Of a DNA stretch of 64,000 bases, positions 16,682 to 24,564 are shown piece after piece. Each line of letters opens with the position of its first letter. The stretch's first letter is position 1. Made by a program: the position numbers and the translations under genes. Below the pieces are notes generated by a model that was given only the letters and a program-made list of their open reading frames with translations, had not been told where the DNA came from and ran no database searches. Origin of the DNA: an uncultured Bacilli bacterium (GTDB lineage Bacteria > Bacillota_I > Bacilli_A > RF39 > UBA660); the NCBI GenBank assembly GCA_944332475.1, contig CALVKA010000001.1, positions 434,001-498,000 of the forward strand. Reading direction: 5' to 3'.

Positions 16682-16712
16682 ATTATAATTGTTGAAGTTA
16701 ACTTTAAGTCAA
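16682..16712 (-). promoter_or_regulatory. MerR-type promoter with 19-bp spacer and dyad operator
   Basis: On the minus strand, TTGACT and TATAAT are separated by 19 bases, two more than optimal, and a dyad fills the spacer: TTAAAGTTAACTTCAA (16692-16707), symmetric at 14 of 16 positions. Overlong spacers containing such a dyad are the hallmark of promoters untwisted by MerR-family activators (SoxR, NmlR, AdhR). No MerR gene lies in the window. Confidence 0.75.
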
Positions 16713-16716
16713 TAAA

Positions 16717-16738
16717 AAAACAGAAAAAATTCTGTTTT
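16717..16738 (-). terminator. Terminator of the P-type ATPase gene
   Basis: AAAACAGA and TCTGTTTT stem followed on the minus strand by a T-run; it overlaps the stop codon. Confidence 0.75.
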
Positions 16739-19338
16739 TATTCATCTCTAAATTTTTTTACTAAGTATGGTTTTAGTAATTCAATAATAATTAAGGAAAT
16801 AATATTTACAACAAAGACATATATAAATTGTGAAATTGTTATTGTTGTTAGTCCAAATATTTTACCTAATGGTGTAAAGAATACTGCTACTTGAACTAGT
16901 ATTAGTACTAAAATACCAATGTTTAATGGCTTATTACTGAATAATCCTCGTTTATGGATTTGTTCTTTTAGAGAACGACAGTTATAGGCAAAGATAAATT
17001 CATTTAAGACAACACTTAATAAAGCAAGAGTTGAAGCAATTTCATGTCCTAATGGTAGGAAGTGATAAAAAACAAATAAACTTAGTAAAGTTTCTAAAAT
17101 AACGGATAGTATTAGAAAAGCCATAAAGAAATTAGTAAAGATTCTTTTATTTAGTCCATTTGGTTTTTCTTTCATAATATTTTTAGATGAACCTTCATAA
17201 GCTAAAGCAATAGATGGAACAGTATCTGCTACTAGGTCTATATATAAAACATGAATAGCTGAAATAATTGTATTTCCTGTAAACATACCAAAGATAATAA
17301 TTAATATTTCCGTAAAGTTACTAGATAAGTTATATAAAATATTACTAATGACATTATTATAAATTCTTCTTCCTTCGGATACTGCTGTTGTGATAGTTTC
17401 AAAACTATCATTTAATAAAATAATATCTGAAACATCTTTAGTGACATCAGTACCACTTTTTCCCATACCTACTCCAACGTTTGCTAGTTTTATGGCAGGA
17501 GCATCGTTTACTCCATCACCTGTCATGGCAACAACTTTTCGTTTCTTTTGAAAAGCTTTTACAATTTGAAGTTTGGTATCAGGACTTACTCTGGCGTAAA
17601 CATTATATTTATTTATATTTTCTTTAATATCGACTGCAGTTAAAGTTGAAGCATTTACACATTCTTTTTCACTTTTACAAATACCTGCTTCTTTGGCAAT
17701 TGCCATAGCAGTTTCAAGGTTGTCTCCTGTTAGCATAACAACGCGTATCCCCGCTTCTTGACAACGTCTAATAGATTCTTTTATATTTTCTCTAATTGGA
17801 TCTTTAAAGCCAGCTATTCCTACTAAAGTTAAGTCTTTTTCTTCTTTAAAATAGTCTTCTTCTTTAGTTATTGTTTTCTTTATTTCTTTATAGGCAAAAG
17901 CAAGAACTTTTAAAGATTCTTCTGACATCATTTTTTCTTCTCTTTTTAAAGAGTTAATATCTTGTGTTGTTATTTCAACTGTTTTGCCATTTTTTTCTAT
18001 TTTTTTACTTCTTTTAGCAAGAGATTCTAAACTACCTTTAATATATAAATAAGTTTTACCATTTTCTTCATAGACAGTACTCATCATTTTACGATCAGAA
18101 TCAAATGGTAATTCTATTATCTTTTTAGCTTTGGTTGATTTTATTTTGTTTTCTTGTAAATAGTTTTTAATAGCAACATCCATGGCATCGCCTGAATATT
18201 TATTATCTTCATTTAAAGTGGCAGCATTAGCATTATCCATAATATTAATTAAAATTTGATTGTCTTTTAGTGATTCTAATGGTTTTTCATTACCTCCAAC
18301 CACTATTTTTATTAACTGCATTTTGTTTTCAGTTAAAGTTCCTGTTTTATCTGTACAGATAACTTCAGTTGCTCCAAGGGTTTCAATGGCAGCAAGATTT
18401 TTAACGATTGATTTTTTCTTAGCCATTTGACTTACACCAATAGATAATGTTGCGGTTATAGCAATAGTTAGACTTTCAGGTACACTAGCAACAATCATGG
18501 AAATACATAACATAATTAAACTTAATATGGTATAGTCATTAAAGTAACCATATACTAAGACAAATATAACTAAGAAGAATGCTACTCCTGTAATAAATTT
18601 AGTAACTTTAGCAACTTTAGTTTGTAATGGCGTTGTGGGTTCTTCTTTGGTATCAAGAGATGCTGCTATATGTCCTAATTCAGTATTCATACCAGTGTCT
18701 GTAACAATAGCTTCTACTTTTCCAGAAGTTAGAACAGTTCCAGAATAAAGCATATTATAAGTTTCTGCTAAGATTGCGTCTTTTTCTATGACTTCATCTA
18801 TTTTATCTACGTTTTGACTTTCACCGGTTAAGATTGATTCATCTGTTTTTCCAAAATAATTTTTTATAATTCTGGCATCAGCTGGTATTTTATCTCCTGC
18901 TTCTAAGATAATATAATCACCGGGTACTAAGTATTTAGCATTAATTTCTTTAGTCTTACCACCACGTTTTACGGTAATATAGTTAGCTGAATATTTTTTT
19001 AATTTATTGGTAGCATCTTCTGCTTTAGCTTCTTGAAGGTATCCCATGATACAGTTTACTAAAGTTGTACCTAGTATTACTAAAGGTTCTAGGAAATCTT
19101 CTTCTGTTACAAGAGAATATATTAAAGATAAGAAGCCTACAATTAATAATAAGATTATCATCATATTTTTAAATTGACTTAAAAATATTTCTAATTTTGT
19201 TCTTTTGTTTTTATCTACTAAAGTGTTTAATCCAAATTTATGTCTTCGTGCTTTTGCTTCTTGTTCAGTTAAACCTTTCATTGTTGTTTCTAACTCTTTT
19301 AGTAGTTCTTCATTTGTCTTTTGATATGCTTTTTCCAT
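16738..19338 (-). CDS. Calcium-type P-type cation-transporting ATPase
   Basis: 866 residues, typical P2-type ATPase length. Actuator motif TGES at 171-174, phosphorylation motif DKTGT with Asp330, hinge TGDGVNDAPA, and ten predicted membrane helices. The M4 motif is VPESL (286-290), where calcium pumps usually have PEGL or PEAL. It most likely pumps Ca2+ out of the cell (LMCA1/YloB-like), though the M4 variant leaves the ion open. It has its own promoter and terminator. Confidence 0.9.
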   Translation of the reverse strand: MEKAYQKTNEELLKELETTMKGLTEQEAKARRHKFGLNTLVDKNKRTKLEIFLSQFKNMMIILLLIVGFLSLIYSLVTEEDFLEPLVILGTTLVNCIMGYLQEAKAEDATNKLKKYSANYITVKRGGKTKEINAKYLVPGDYIILEAGDKIPADARIIKNYFGKTDESILTGESQNVDKIDEVIEKDAILAETYNMLYSGTVLTSGKVEAIVTDTGMNTELGHIAASLDTKEEPTTPLQTKVAKVTKFITGVAFFLVIFVLVYGYFNDYTILSLIMLCISMIVASVPESLTIAITATLSIGVSQMAKKKSIVKNLAAIETLGATEVICTDKTGTLTENKMQLIKIVVGGNEKPLESLKDNQILINIMDNANAATLNEDNKYSGDAMDVAIKNYLQENKIKSTKAKKIIELPFDSDRKMMSTVYEENGKTYLYIKGSLESLAKRSKKIEKNGKTVEITTQDINSLKREEKMMSEESLKVLAFAYKEIKKTITKEEDYFKEEKDLTLVGIAGFKDPIRENIKESIRRCQEAGIRVVMLTGDNLETAMAIAKEAGICKSEKECVNASTLTAVDIKENINKYNVYARVSPDTKLQIVKAFQKKRKVVAMTGDGVNDAPAIKLANVGVGMGKSGTDVTKDVSDIILLNDSFETITTAVSEGRRIYNNVISNILYNLSSNFTEILIIIFGMFTGNTIISAIHVLYIDLVADTVPSIALAYEGSSKNIMKEKPNGLNKRIFTNFFMAFLILSVILETLLSLFVFYHFLPLGHEIASTLALLSVVLNEFIFAYNCRSLKEQIHKRGLFSNKPLNIGILVLILVQVAVFFTPLGKIFGLTTITISQFIYVFVVNIISLIIIELLKPYLVKKFRDE

Positions 19339-19367
19339 ACTTTAACCTCTTTCTATTTTATAAAACT

Positions 19368-19396
19368 ATTATACTCCATAGAATTTGTTTTTACAA
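19368..19396 (-). promoter_or_regulatory. Sigma-A promoter of the P-type ATPase
   Basis: TTGTAA, 17-base spacer, TATAAT on the minus strand, about 30 nt upstream of the start. The -35 overlaps the yolD stop codon. Confidence 0.65.
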
Positions 19397-19819
19397 CAGA
19401 GGAAAAACATATGGAAAATCTATTCCTACTATATTTATAATATCCTCTATTTTTATTTGTTTTTTATCCATTAAATAGATTATTTTTTCTAATTCATCTA
19501 TTTTTTTTATTTGTCCCGTTATTGTTTGATATTTACCACCACTTTTTTTCTGGTCTCTAAGAAAGTATGTAATACTAACTTGTGGATATAATTGTATATG
19601 TTTTTTTAACCATAGTAATTTTTCGTTTATCACTACTTTGCCTTCTTCGTCCAACTCTATTTTCTTATCTGTTATTCTAGCAGTTTCTCTAATTTTTTCA
19701 TCATATCCTATTAAAGCGGAGAATGGTGCAAATTGGGCGGAACGATTATTTAGTGACATGGGTTGATGTGCTTTCGAGATAGGTCTTGGTAATTCTATCA
19801 TATCTTCATAATTATTCAT
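19391..19819 (-). CDS. YolD-like protein
   Basis: 142 residues with the YolD-like signature RSAQFAPFSALIGYDEKI, followed by strands ending TYFLRDQKKSGGKYQ and KIEDIINI. YolD-like proteins are encoded with UvrX/UmuC-type polymerases and are thought to serve as functional counterparts of UmuD. Here it overlaps the 3' end of the polymerase gene by 8 nt and is controlled by the same SOS box. Confidence 0.9.
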   Translation of the reverse strand: MNNYEDMIELPRPISKAHQPMSLNNRSAQFAPFSALIGYDEKIRETARITDKKIELDEEGKVVINEKLLWLKKHIQLYPQVSITYFLRDQKKSGGKYQTITGQIKKIDELEKIIYLMDKKQIKIEDIINIVGIDFPYVFPLL

Positions 19820-21302
19820 GATGACCTCCTATTTGTACATTTCTTTCTCTTGTTGTTGCACCCTCTTTTAGGTTCATTCCTTTTAAAATAGAATTCTTAC
19901 CATACTTTTCTTTAATTTCTAATATTGTAGTCTGAAGATTTCTCTCTTCTTTTTCTTGTTTCTCTTCTTTTTTTCTGCTTTTTGTTTGGTCTCCGGTAGA
20001 AAATAAATCAAGTTGTAGATACTTGGTTTTTTCTTCTTCTGATTGACTTTTTACTTTGATTGCACTCATATTGATTCTTTTGATTAGTAGTTTGGAATTT
20101 ACAATTCTTTCATATAATTTTACTATTTTATTTCTTATGACGTTGGAGGAGGAAGTTTTGTGGTCAATGTGAATTGTTCCGTGAGCATGTTTTGGTATTT
20201 TTCTACCATAGTGGTCGATGGTTACTTCTCCATTATAATTGATTTTAGGATTTGTAATATTTTCAATATCATATCCTATGGTCAATACTAGTTGATCAGT
20301 TACTAGATGTTTGGATACTAAGTCTAAGGCTAGTAAGTCGGCCATTTCTCGAACGATTAATTTTGCTTTTTGATACTCATAGGGACAAGATAGGACTTGC
20401 CCAGTACTAATACTTTTTTCTATCGGTTTATATTCTTTTATAGATTGTATTGTACATGGTTCATAGCCCCAGGCATGGTCAATTAAAAGTTCGGCATTGA
20501 TACCGAATAGTTTATATAGTAATTCTTCATTTTCCATGGAACATCTAGCAATATCTCCAAGGGTTTTCATACCATATTTTTCTAGTCGTTTAGCTATTCC
20601 TGTTCCTATTCTCCAAATATCTGTTATTGGTTGATGATGCCAAAGAATTTCTCTAAAACTCTTCTCATTCAACTCTGCTATTCTTACACCATATTCGTTT
20701 GCTGCGGTATGCTTAGCTACTACATCCATCGCTACTTTTGCTAAAAACAAATTTGTGCCAATGCCAGCTGTAGCCGTAATTCCAGTTTGTTCATAAACAT
20801 CCTTTATTATCTTGGTTATCAATTCTTTAGGAGATGACTTATCATATTTTAAATAATTAGTAATGTCACAAAAGACTTCATCAATGGAATATACAAAAAT
20901 ATCTTCTGGTGCTATATATTTTAAATAAATATTATAAATTCTCGCTGAATATTCCATATAATGAGACATTCTAGGTGGTGCGATTATAAAATCTAGAGCT
21001 TTGGTATTATCTTTTTTTAATTCCTGATTGTTTATGGAACTTTTTGTTAATTTCTTTCCTTTGTTTTTGCTTTTCCTTTCTTGATTGATTTCTTTTACTT
21101 TTTGAATTACTTCAAACAGTCTTGCTCTTCCACTAATCCCATATTGTTTTAGAGATGGACTTACTGCAAGACAAATTGTTTTTTCCGTTCTCGTGACATC
21201 TGCTACTACTAGATTTGTTGTTAATGGATCTAGATGTCTTTCTACACATTCTACTGATGCATAAAAACTTTTTAAATCAATACATATATAAACCTTACCC
21301 AT
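19812..21302 (-). CDS. uvrX: Y-family DNA polymerase (UvrX/UmuC-like)
   Basis: 496 residues. Metal ligands are visible: Asp9 in CIDLKSFYASVE and Asp141-Glu142 in YSIDEVF. A lysine-rich insert around 73-100 lies between finger and palm. The little-finger domain is followed by QLDLF at 430-434, a sliding-clamp-binding motif, and then a charged tail. The protein performs error-prone translesion synthesis. A LexA box sits 25 nt before the ATG, and yolD overlaps the 3' end. UvrX/YqjW-type is more likely than DinB because of the YolD pairing. Confidence 0.92.
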   Translation of the reverse strand: MGKVYICIDLKSFYASVECVERHLDPLTTNLVVADVTRTEKTICLAVSPSLKQYGISGRARLFEVIQKVKEINQERKSKNKGKKLTKSSINNQELKKDNTKALDFIIAPPRMSHYMEYSARIYNIYLKYIAPEDIFVYSIDEVFCDITNYLKYDKSSPKELITKIIKDVYEQTGITATAGIGTNLFLAKVAMDVVAKHTAANEYGVRIAELNEKSFREILWHHQPITDIWRIGTGIAKRLEKYGMKTLGDIARCSMENEELLYKLFGINAELLIDHAWGYEPCTIQSIKEYKPIEKSISTGQVLSCPYEYQKAKLIVREMADLLALDLVSKHLVTDQLVLTIGYDIENITNPKINYNGEVTIDHYGRKIPKHAHGTIHIDHKTSSSNVIRNKIVKLYERIVNSKLLIKRINMSAIKVKSQSEEEKTKYLQLDLFSTGDQTKSRKKEEKQEKEERNLQTTILEIKEKYGKNSILKGMNLKEGATTRERNVQIGGHHE

Positions 21303-21326
21303 TTTATCACCAATATCATTTTATCA

Positions 21327-21340
21327 CGAACATTTGTTCT
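21327..21340 (-). promoter_or_regulatory. LexA (SOS) box of uvrX-yolD
   Basis: CGAACATTTGTTCT contains GAAC-N4-GTTC, the Gram-positive LexA/DinR core, 25 nt upstream of the uvrX start. Confidence 0.85.
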
Positions 21341-21366
21341 TGTTAAGTGGAAAATTTTAGAAAAAA

Positions 21367-21390
21367 AACAAGTTTATCAAAAAACTTGTT
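21367..21390 (-). terminator. Terminator behind the decayed ABM-nitroreductase gene
   Basis: AACAAGTTT and AAACTTGTT form a nine-base stem followed on the minus strand by TTTTTTTTC. Confidence 0.7.
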
Positions 21391-21750
21391 CTATTTTATT
21401 TTATAAATATAATGTTCTTTTCCTTCTTTTGTTTCAAAAGCTTCTTTGGTTCTATGTATCCAACCGGTTTCTAGTCCAAATGAATGTGCTGCTATCATCA
21501 TGTTTTCCATTACTAAACTTCCATCATAAATATAAGTTGGAGAAGATTTATCTGTTAATATCACTAACACAAAACGGGAGCACCATAAAACGGATCTGTG
21601 TCGGTACCCATAAGTTTTGCATCATTTCTGATTTATGGTGAATATATAGTGCTTCCTTATTTTCCCATCTATCGATTAATAGAACTGTTTCAGGATTATC
21701 CAATGGAAAGAAATATTCGTATTTTAAAATTTCTTTTTTTTAACACTTGT
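21391..21750 (-). pseudogene. Decayed ABM-nitroreductase copy
   Basis: Reading the minus strand, one frame gives KYEYFFPLDNPETVLLIDRW followed by ALYIHHKSEMMQ. This matches the ABM domain of the intact fusion at 14636 (ETVLLIDSW, ALDIHHKSAMM). A short sequence later, other frames give DPFYGAPVL, then LTDKSSPTYIYDGSLVMENM and AHSFGLETGWIH, which is the end of a nitroreductase. The middle of the enzyme is deleted and at least two frame changes occur, so this is a dead gene. It fills most of the gap between uvrX and the second thioredoxin-like gene. Confidence 0.75.
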
Positions 21751-21765
21751 ATTTTCTCCTTTATT

Positions 21766-22377
21766 TTAACTATTGCAGCTAATACAAATGCCGGAATCAT
21801 CTATATATGAATTCAATCTTTCTTTTAAGGCTGCTACTTTATCTTTTGTCCAGTATTCACTTGGGGTATCAACTCCTGCTGTATCATAGGATGTTTCATC
21901 ATCAAAACCAATAATATCTCCATTTCTTACCAAAATTACTGCTGGTACATAAATTCTTGGGTTTCCTTCTTCATCTTCTTCTAAATAGTCTTTTAATAAA
22001 TTTACAATTGTTTGATATTCTTCAGTGTTATCACTACGATCTTGTCTGATATTATAATAATATATAGTAGAAATTTCTCTATCTTTAGCTACCTCATTTA
22101 AATAAACTACATATTGTTGACACCATTGACATTCTGGAAAACCTAAATATACTATTCCAGTACCACTTTCTAATGTTTTAATAATTTGGTCTATTGTACG
22201 ATATTCAAATACATTATCTTTACCAACTAATGTATATTCTTCTGCAAATTTATTAGCATCGCTACTTGTAGTAGTTTTTGGAGATTCTTTTTGATTATTT
22301 ACTAGTAACACAATAATTACACCAATTAAAATTATAATCATGATTCCCATTGTAATAATAATTCCTTTATTTTTCAT
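21766..22377 (-). CDS. Membrane-anchored thioredoxin-like protein, copy 2
   Basis: 203 residues, collinear with the protein at 11153: N-terminal membrane helix, P-E-C83-Q-W-C86 active site, cis-Pro segment YVPAVIL, and a terminal C198-x2-C201 pair. The two copies share long identical stretches, for example around the cytoplasm-distal helix (TIVNLLKDYL). The linker after the anchor is the most divergent part. It lies beside decayed genes in what looks like a rearranged segment. Confidence 0.8.
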   Translation of the reverse strand: MKNKGIIITMGIMIIILIGVIIVLLVNNQKESPKTTTSSDANKFAEEYTLVGKDNVFEYRTIDQIIKTLESGTGIVYLGFPECQWCQQYVVYLNEVAKDREISTIYYYNIRQDRSDNTEEYQTIVNLLKDYLEEDEEGNPRIYVPAVILVRNGDIIGFDDETSYDTAGVDTPSEYWTKDKVAALKERLNSYIDDSGICISCNS

Positions 22378-22434
22378 CTTATCACCTCAATACTGAAATA
22401 CTATCATAATTTTTTTTAAAAGAAAATATTATGT

Positions 22435-22455
22435 AACTAAACTTTACGTTTAGTT
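22435..22455 (-). terminator. Hairpin upstream of thioredoxin-like copy 2
   Basis: AACTAAAC and GTTTAGTT form a perfect eight-base stem over TTTAC. It is similar in sequence and position to the rarA terminator before copy 1, and overlaps the end of the decayed exonuclease remnant. Confidence 0.5.
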
Positions 22456-22654
22456 GTCTTTTATGATACCTTGACACAAATTTTTATACACTTGGTTTGT
22501 TAAGATACAGTCGTTTAATGCTGTATGTTTTTTTTAGATAGTAATAGCTAATTATATTATCTAATTTATAATGCTTTAATTTTGGTAAGATTCGTCTAGA
22601 AAGTTTAAGTATGTCAATATCATTCACTAAATAATCTTCTAATTGTTCTCTCAT
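22450..22654 (-). pseudogene. Remnant of a DnaQ-like 3'-5' exonuclease
   Basis: A minus-strand frame reads DILKLSRRILPKLKHYKLDN; after a frame change it continues HTALNDCILTNQVYKNLCQG. This is the HxAxxD end (motif III) of an RNase T/DnaQ-type exonuclease. The N-terminal two thirds with motifs I and II are gone. The His and Asp of motif III are still readable but out of frame with the rest. Confidence 0.55.
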
Positions 22655-22770
22655 ACTTTCCCATACATTTTTCCTTCGTTATGAGAAGTGTTTAAAATGA
22701 TTACAGGTACCTTGTTTTCTTTTGTGATGGGATAATAGATTTCTATTTCTTTTCTATTTATTATTATCAT
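22651..22770 (-). pseudogene. Remnant of an esterase-like N-terminus
   Basis: An ATG at 22770 opens IEIYYPITKENKVPVIILNT, the start of an esterase-type alpha/beta hydrolase, and ends at a TGA at 22651. A shift of frame continues VWESMREQLEDYL directly into the exonuclease remnant, so two broken genes appear joined by a deletion. Confidence 0.45.
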
Positions 22771-22782
22771 ATTTTCTTCTCT

Positions 22783-23808
22783 TTATTTTTTATTTAGTTC
22801 TTTTTTTAATTTTTCTGGTATTCCTCTTGGACCACGGATAGACTTTATGCCATACTCTTTTAATTTTTCGAGCGAAAAAATATTCTGATTATATTTTTTT
22901 AATAATTTTAATTTCATTACATAAGACATGGACACATTTTTACTTTGATAGGAATCCGGTATATTTACTTCTATTGCTTCACATTGAAATAGTATAGCAG
23001 AATACGGTTTGGCAACATAAATATAGATGATGTCACCTATTCTTACTTTGCTGGATTGTTTCCAGGTTAATATATCCGTATTCTTAAATGCACCCACTAT
23101 ATTAAAGTATTCTGGATTAGCAGGAATTAGCCACTCTTTTCTTTGGAATGCTAGCTGGTAGCTTATTTCTACAAGTTTCATAATTTTTTGATCTGATAGT
23201 GTCTTATCTAGCATAATTGTTACCCAACTTTTTTTATTTAAGTGATAGGCCGGATAGATTCCAGGCTGGGTTAGATAGTATTGTGTCTGATCATCCAATT
23301 TTACATTTAGTATTTCTATTTCTCCTGTTTTGTTTGGAATTAGTTTACTTTTATCAATATTCATTATTACTCCAAACCACTTATCACTTTTTTTATTTCG
23401 AAAAACTGCATATTTAGGATATCTCTTCCATAAAAACTCTGGTTCTATATGATATTCTTCTTTTATTTTGCTCGTAATACTATTAGCCTGCGAAGTTGAA
23501 AAAAATTCTTTTGTAAAACATGATTTTTCGATATCTTTTAATATTTTTTCATATTCTTCTTTTACTGTATTTGCAAAATCGCCTATTATATTTTCTACTC
23601 TAAAATTGGTGTACTCTTCCTGAGTATCTAAATCGTATACTTTTCCTTGTACGTTTCCGTTTTCGTTTATTTTTATTTCCGCTTTCATGGTATTATTCAT
23701 CAATTTTTGAGTATAGATATAATTTTCTTTTTCTTTATGGAATCCATATAAAAGAAGGCTTTTGGTGTTTGATTTTGTATTTTTAAATATTTCTTCTTCA
23801 ATATTCAT
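22783..23808 (-). CDS. MmcQ/YjbR-like protein with C-terminal EVE domain
   Basis: 341 residues. Residues about 95-225 resemble the MmcQ/YjbR fold (FLWKRYPKYAVFRNKKSDKWFGVIM ... HLNKKSWVTIMLD). Residues about 235-341 form an EVE/PUA-like domain (WLIPANPEYFNI, VRIGDIIYIYVAKPYSAILF, IRGPRGIPE). EVE domains bind modified bases in DNA or RNA and often occur in defence and restriction contexts. No restriction partner is encoded next to it here. Function is inferred from domains only. Confidence 0.75.
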   Translation of the reverse strand: MNIEEEIFKNTKSNTKSLLLYGFHKEKENYIYTQKLMNNTMKAEIKINENGNVQGKVYDLDTQEEYTNFRVENIIGDFANTVKEEYEKILKDIEKSCFTKEFFSTSQANSITSKIKEEYHIEPEFLWKRYPKYAVFRNKKSDKWFGVIMNIDKSKLIPNKTGEIEILNVKLDDQTQYYLTQPGIYPAYHLNKKSWVTIMLDKTLSDQKIMKLVEISYQLAFQRKEWLIPANPEYFNIVGAFKNTDILTWKQSSKVRIGDIIYIYVAKPYSAILFQCEAIEVNIPDSYQSKNVSMSYVMKLKLLKKYNQNIFSLEKLKEYGIKSIRGPRGIPEKLKKELNKK

Positions 23809-23855
23809 AATTAATTCCTTTCCGATAATGAAAATAAAAAGGATACTTCTATCCT

Positions 23856-24062
23856 TTATTGTTTTCCTTTTTTATCATAAGTTGCGATACATATCAATAA
23901 TAAGATAATTCCTATTATTTCCATACCTATAGATAAACCTAATAATATCCCGGATGTAAAAGATGATAAGCTGCTAGTTCCTTCTGTAAAATATGTTCTT
24001 GATAAAGATATAACTTCTGCTAAAACGATTAAAATTGTTGCGGAAATTAACTTCTTAGCCAT
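23856..24062 (-). CDS. Small two-helix membrane protein
   Basis: 68 residues: helix at about 4-22, Ser/Thr-rich loop, helix at about 38-60, then a basic KKGKQ end. No family recognised. It lies 11 nt downstream of the ybaK-like gene and was probably cotranscribed with it. Confidence 0.6.
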   Translation of the reverse strand: MAKKLISATILIVLAEVISLSRTYFTEGTSSLSSFTSGILLGLSIGMEIIGIILLLICIATYDKKGKQ

Positions 24063-24073
24063 TGTTCCTCCTA

Positions 24074-24553
24074 CTACATTTTTTCTTCTATTTTTTTACA
24101 TACATCTATCCATTTTTGATAATTGGATGCGTCTTCTAATTCTTTGATTGTTAATTTTACTGCACTATTAGAACTACCACATGCTGGATAGACTATTTCA
24201 TATTTTTGAAGAGATTTATCTAGATAGACTTTTACTCCGTCTTTAATCCCAAAGGGGCAGACACCACCTACTCTATGTCCAATTAATTTTTCCACTTCAT
24301 CAAATGGTATCATTTTTGCTTTTTCATGGAACTCTTCTTTATATTTACTATTATCTACCTTGGCATCACCAGCAACGACAATTAAAATTGGTTCTTCTTC
24401 TACTAAAAATGATAACGTTTTGGCAATTTCACCTTCTTGGCATCCAATTGCTTTTGCAGCATCTTCTACCGTTGCGGAAGAAACCGTAAACTCCATAATA
24501 TTCTTTTCTAAGTTTTTTGTTTTTAAATATTCTTTTGCTTTTTTTATTGACAT
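24074..24553 (-). CDS. YbaK/EbsC family aminoacyl-tRNA deacylase
   Basis: 159 residues of the YbaK/ProX editing fold: KTLSFLVEEEPILIVVAGDAKVD, then RVGGVCPFGIKDGVKVYLDKSLQ with the conserved G-GV-PFG loop. Such proteins hydrolyse mischarged tRNAs in trans, for example Cys-tRNA(Pro). The gene is 11 nt downstream of the Imm26-like gene. Confidence 0.88.
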   Translation of the reverse strand: MSIKKAKEYLKTKNLEKNIMEFTVSSATVEDAAKAIGCQEGEIAKTLSFLVEEEPILIVVAGDAKVDNSKYKEEFHEKAKMIPFDEVEKLIGHRVGGVCPFGIKDGVKVYLDKSLQKYEIVYPACGSSNSAVKLTIKELEDASNYQKWIDVCKKIEEKM

Positions 24554-24564
24554 GTTTTTACCTC

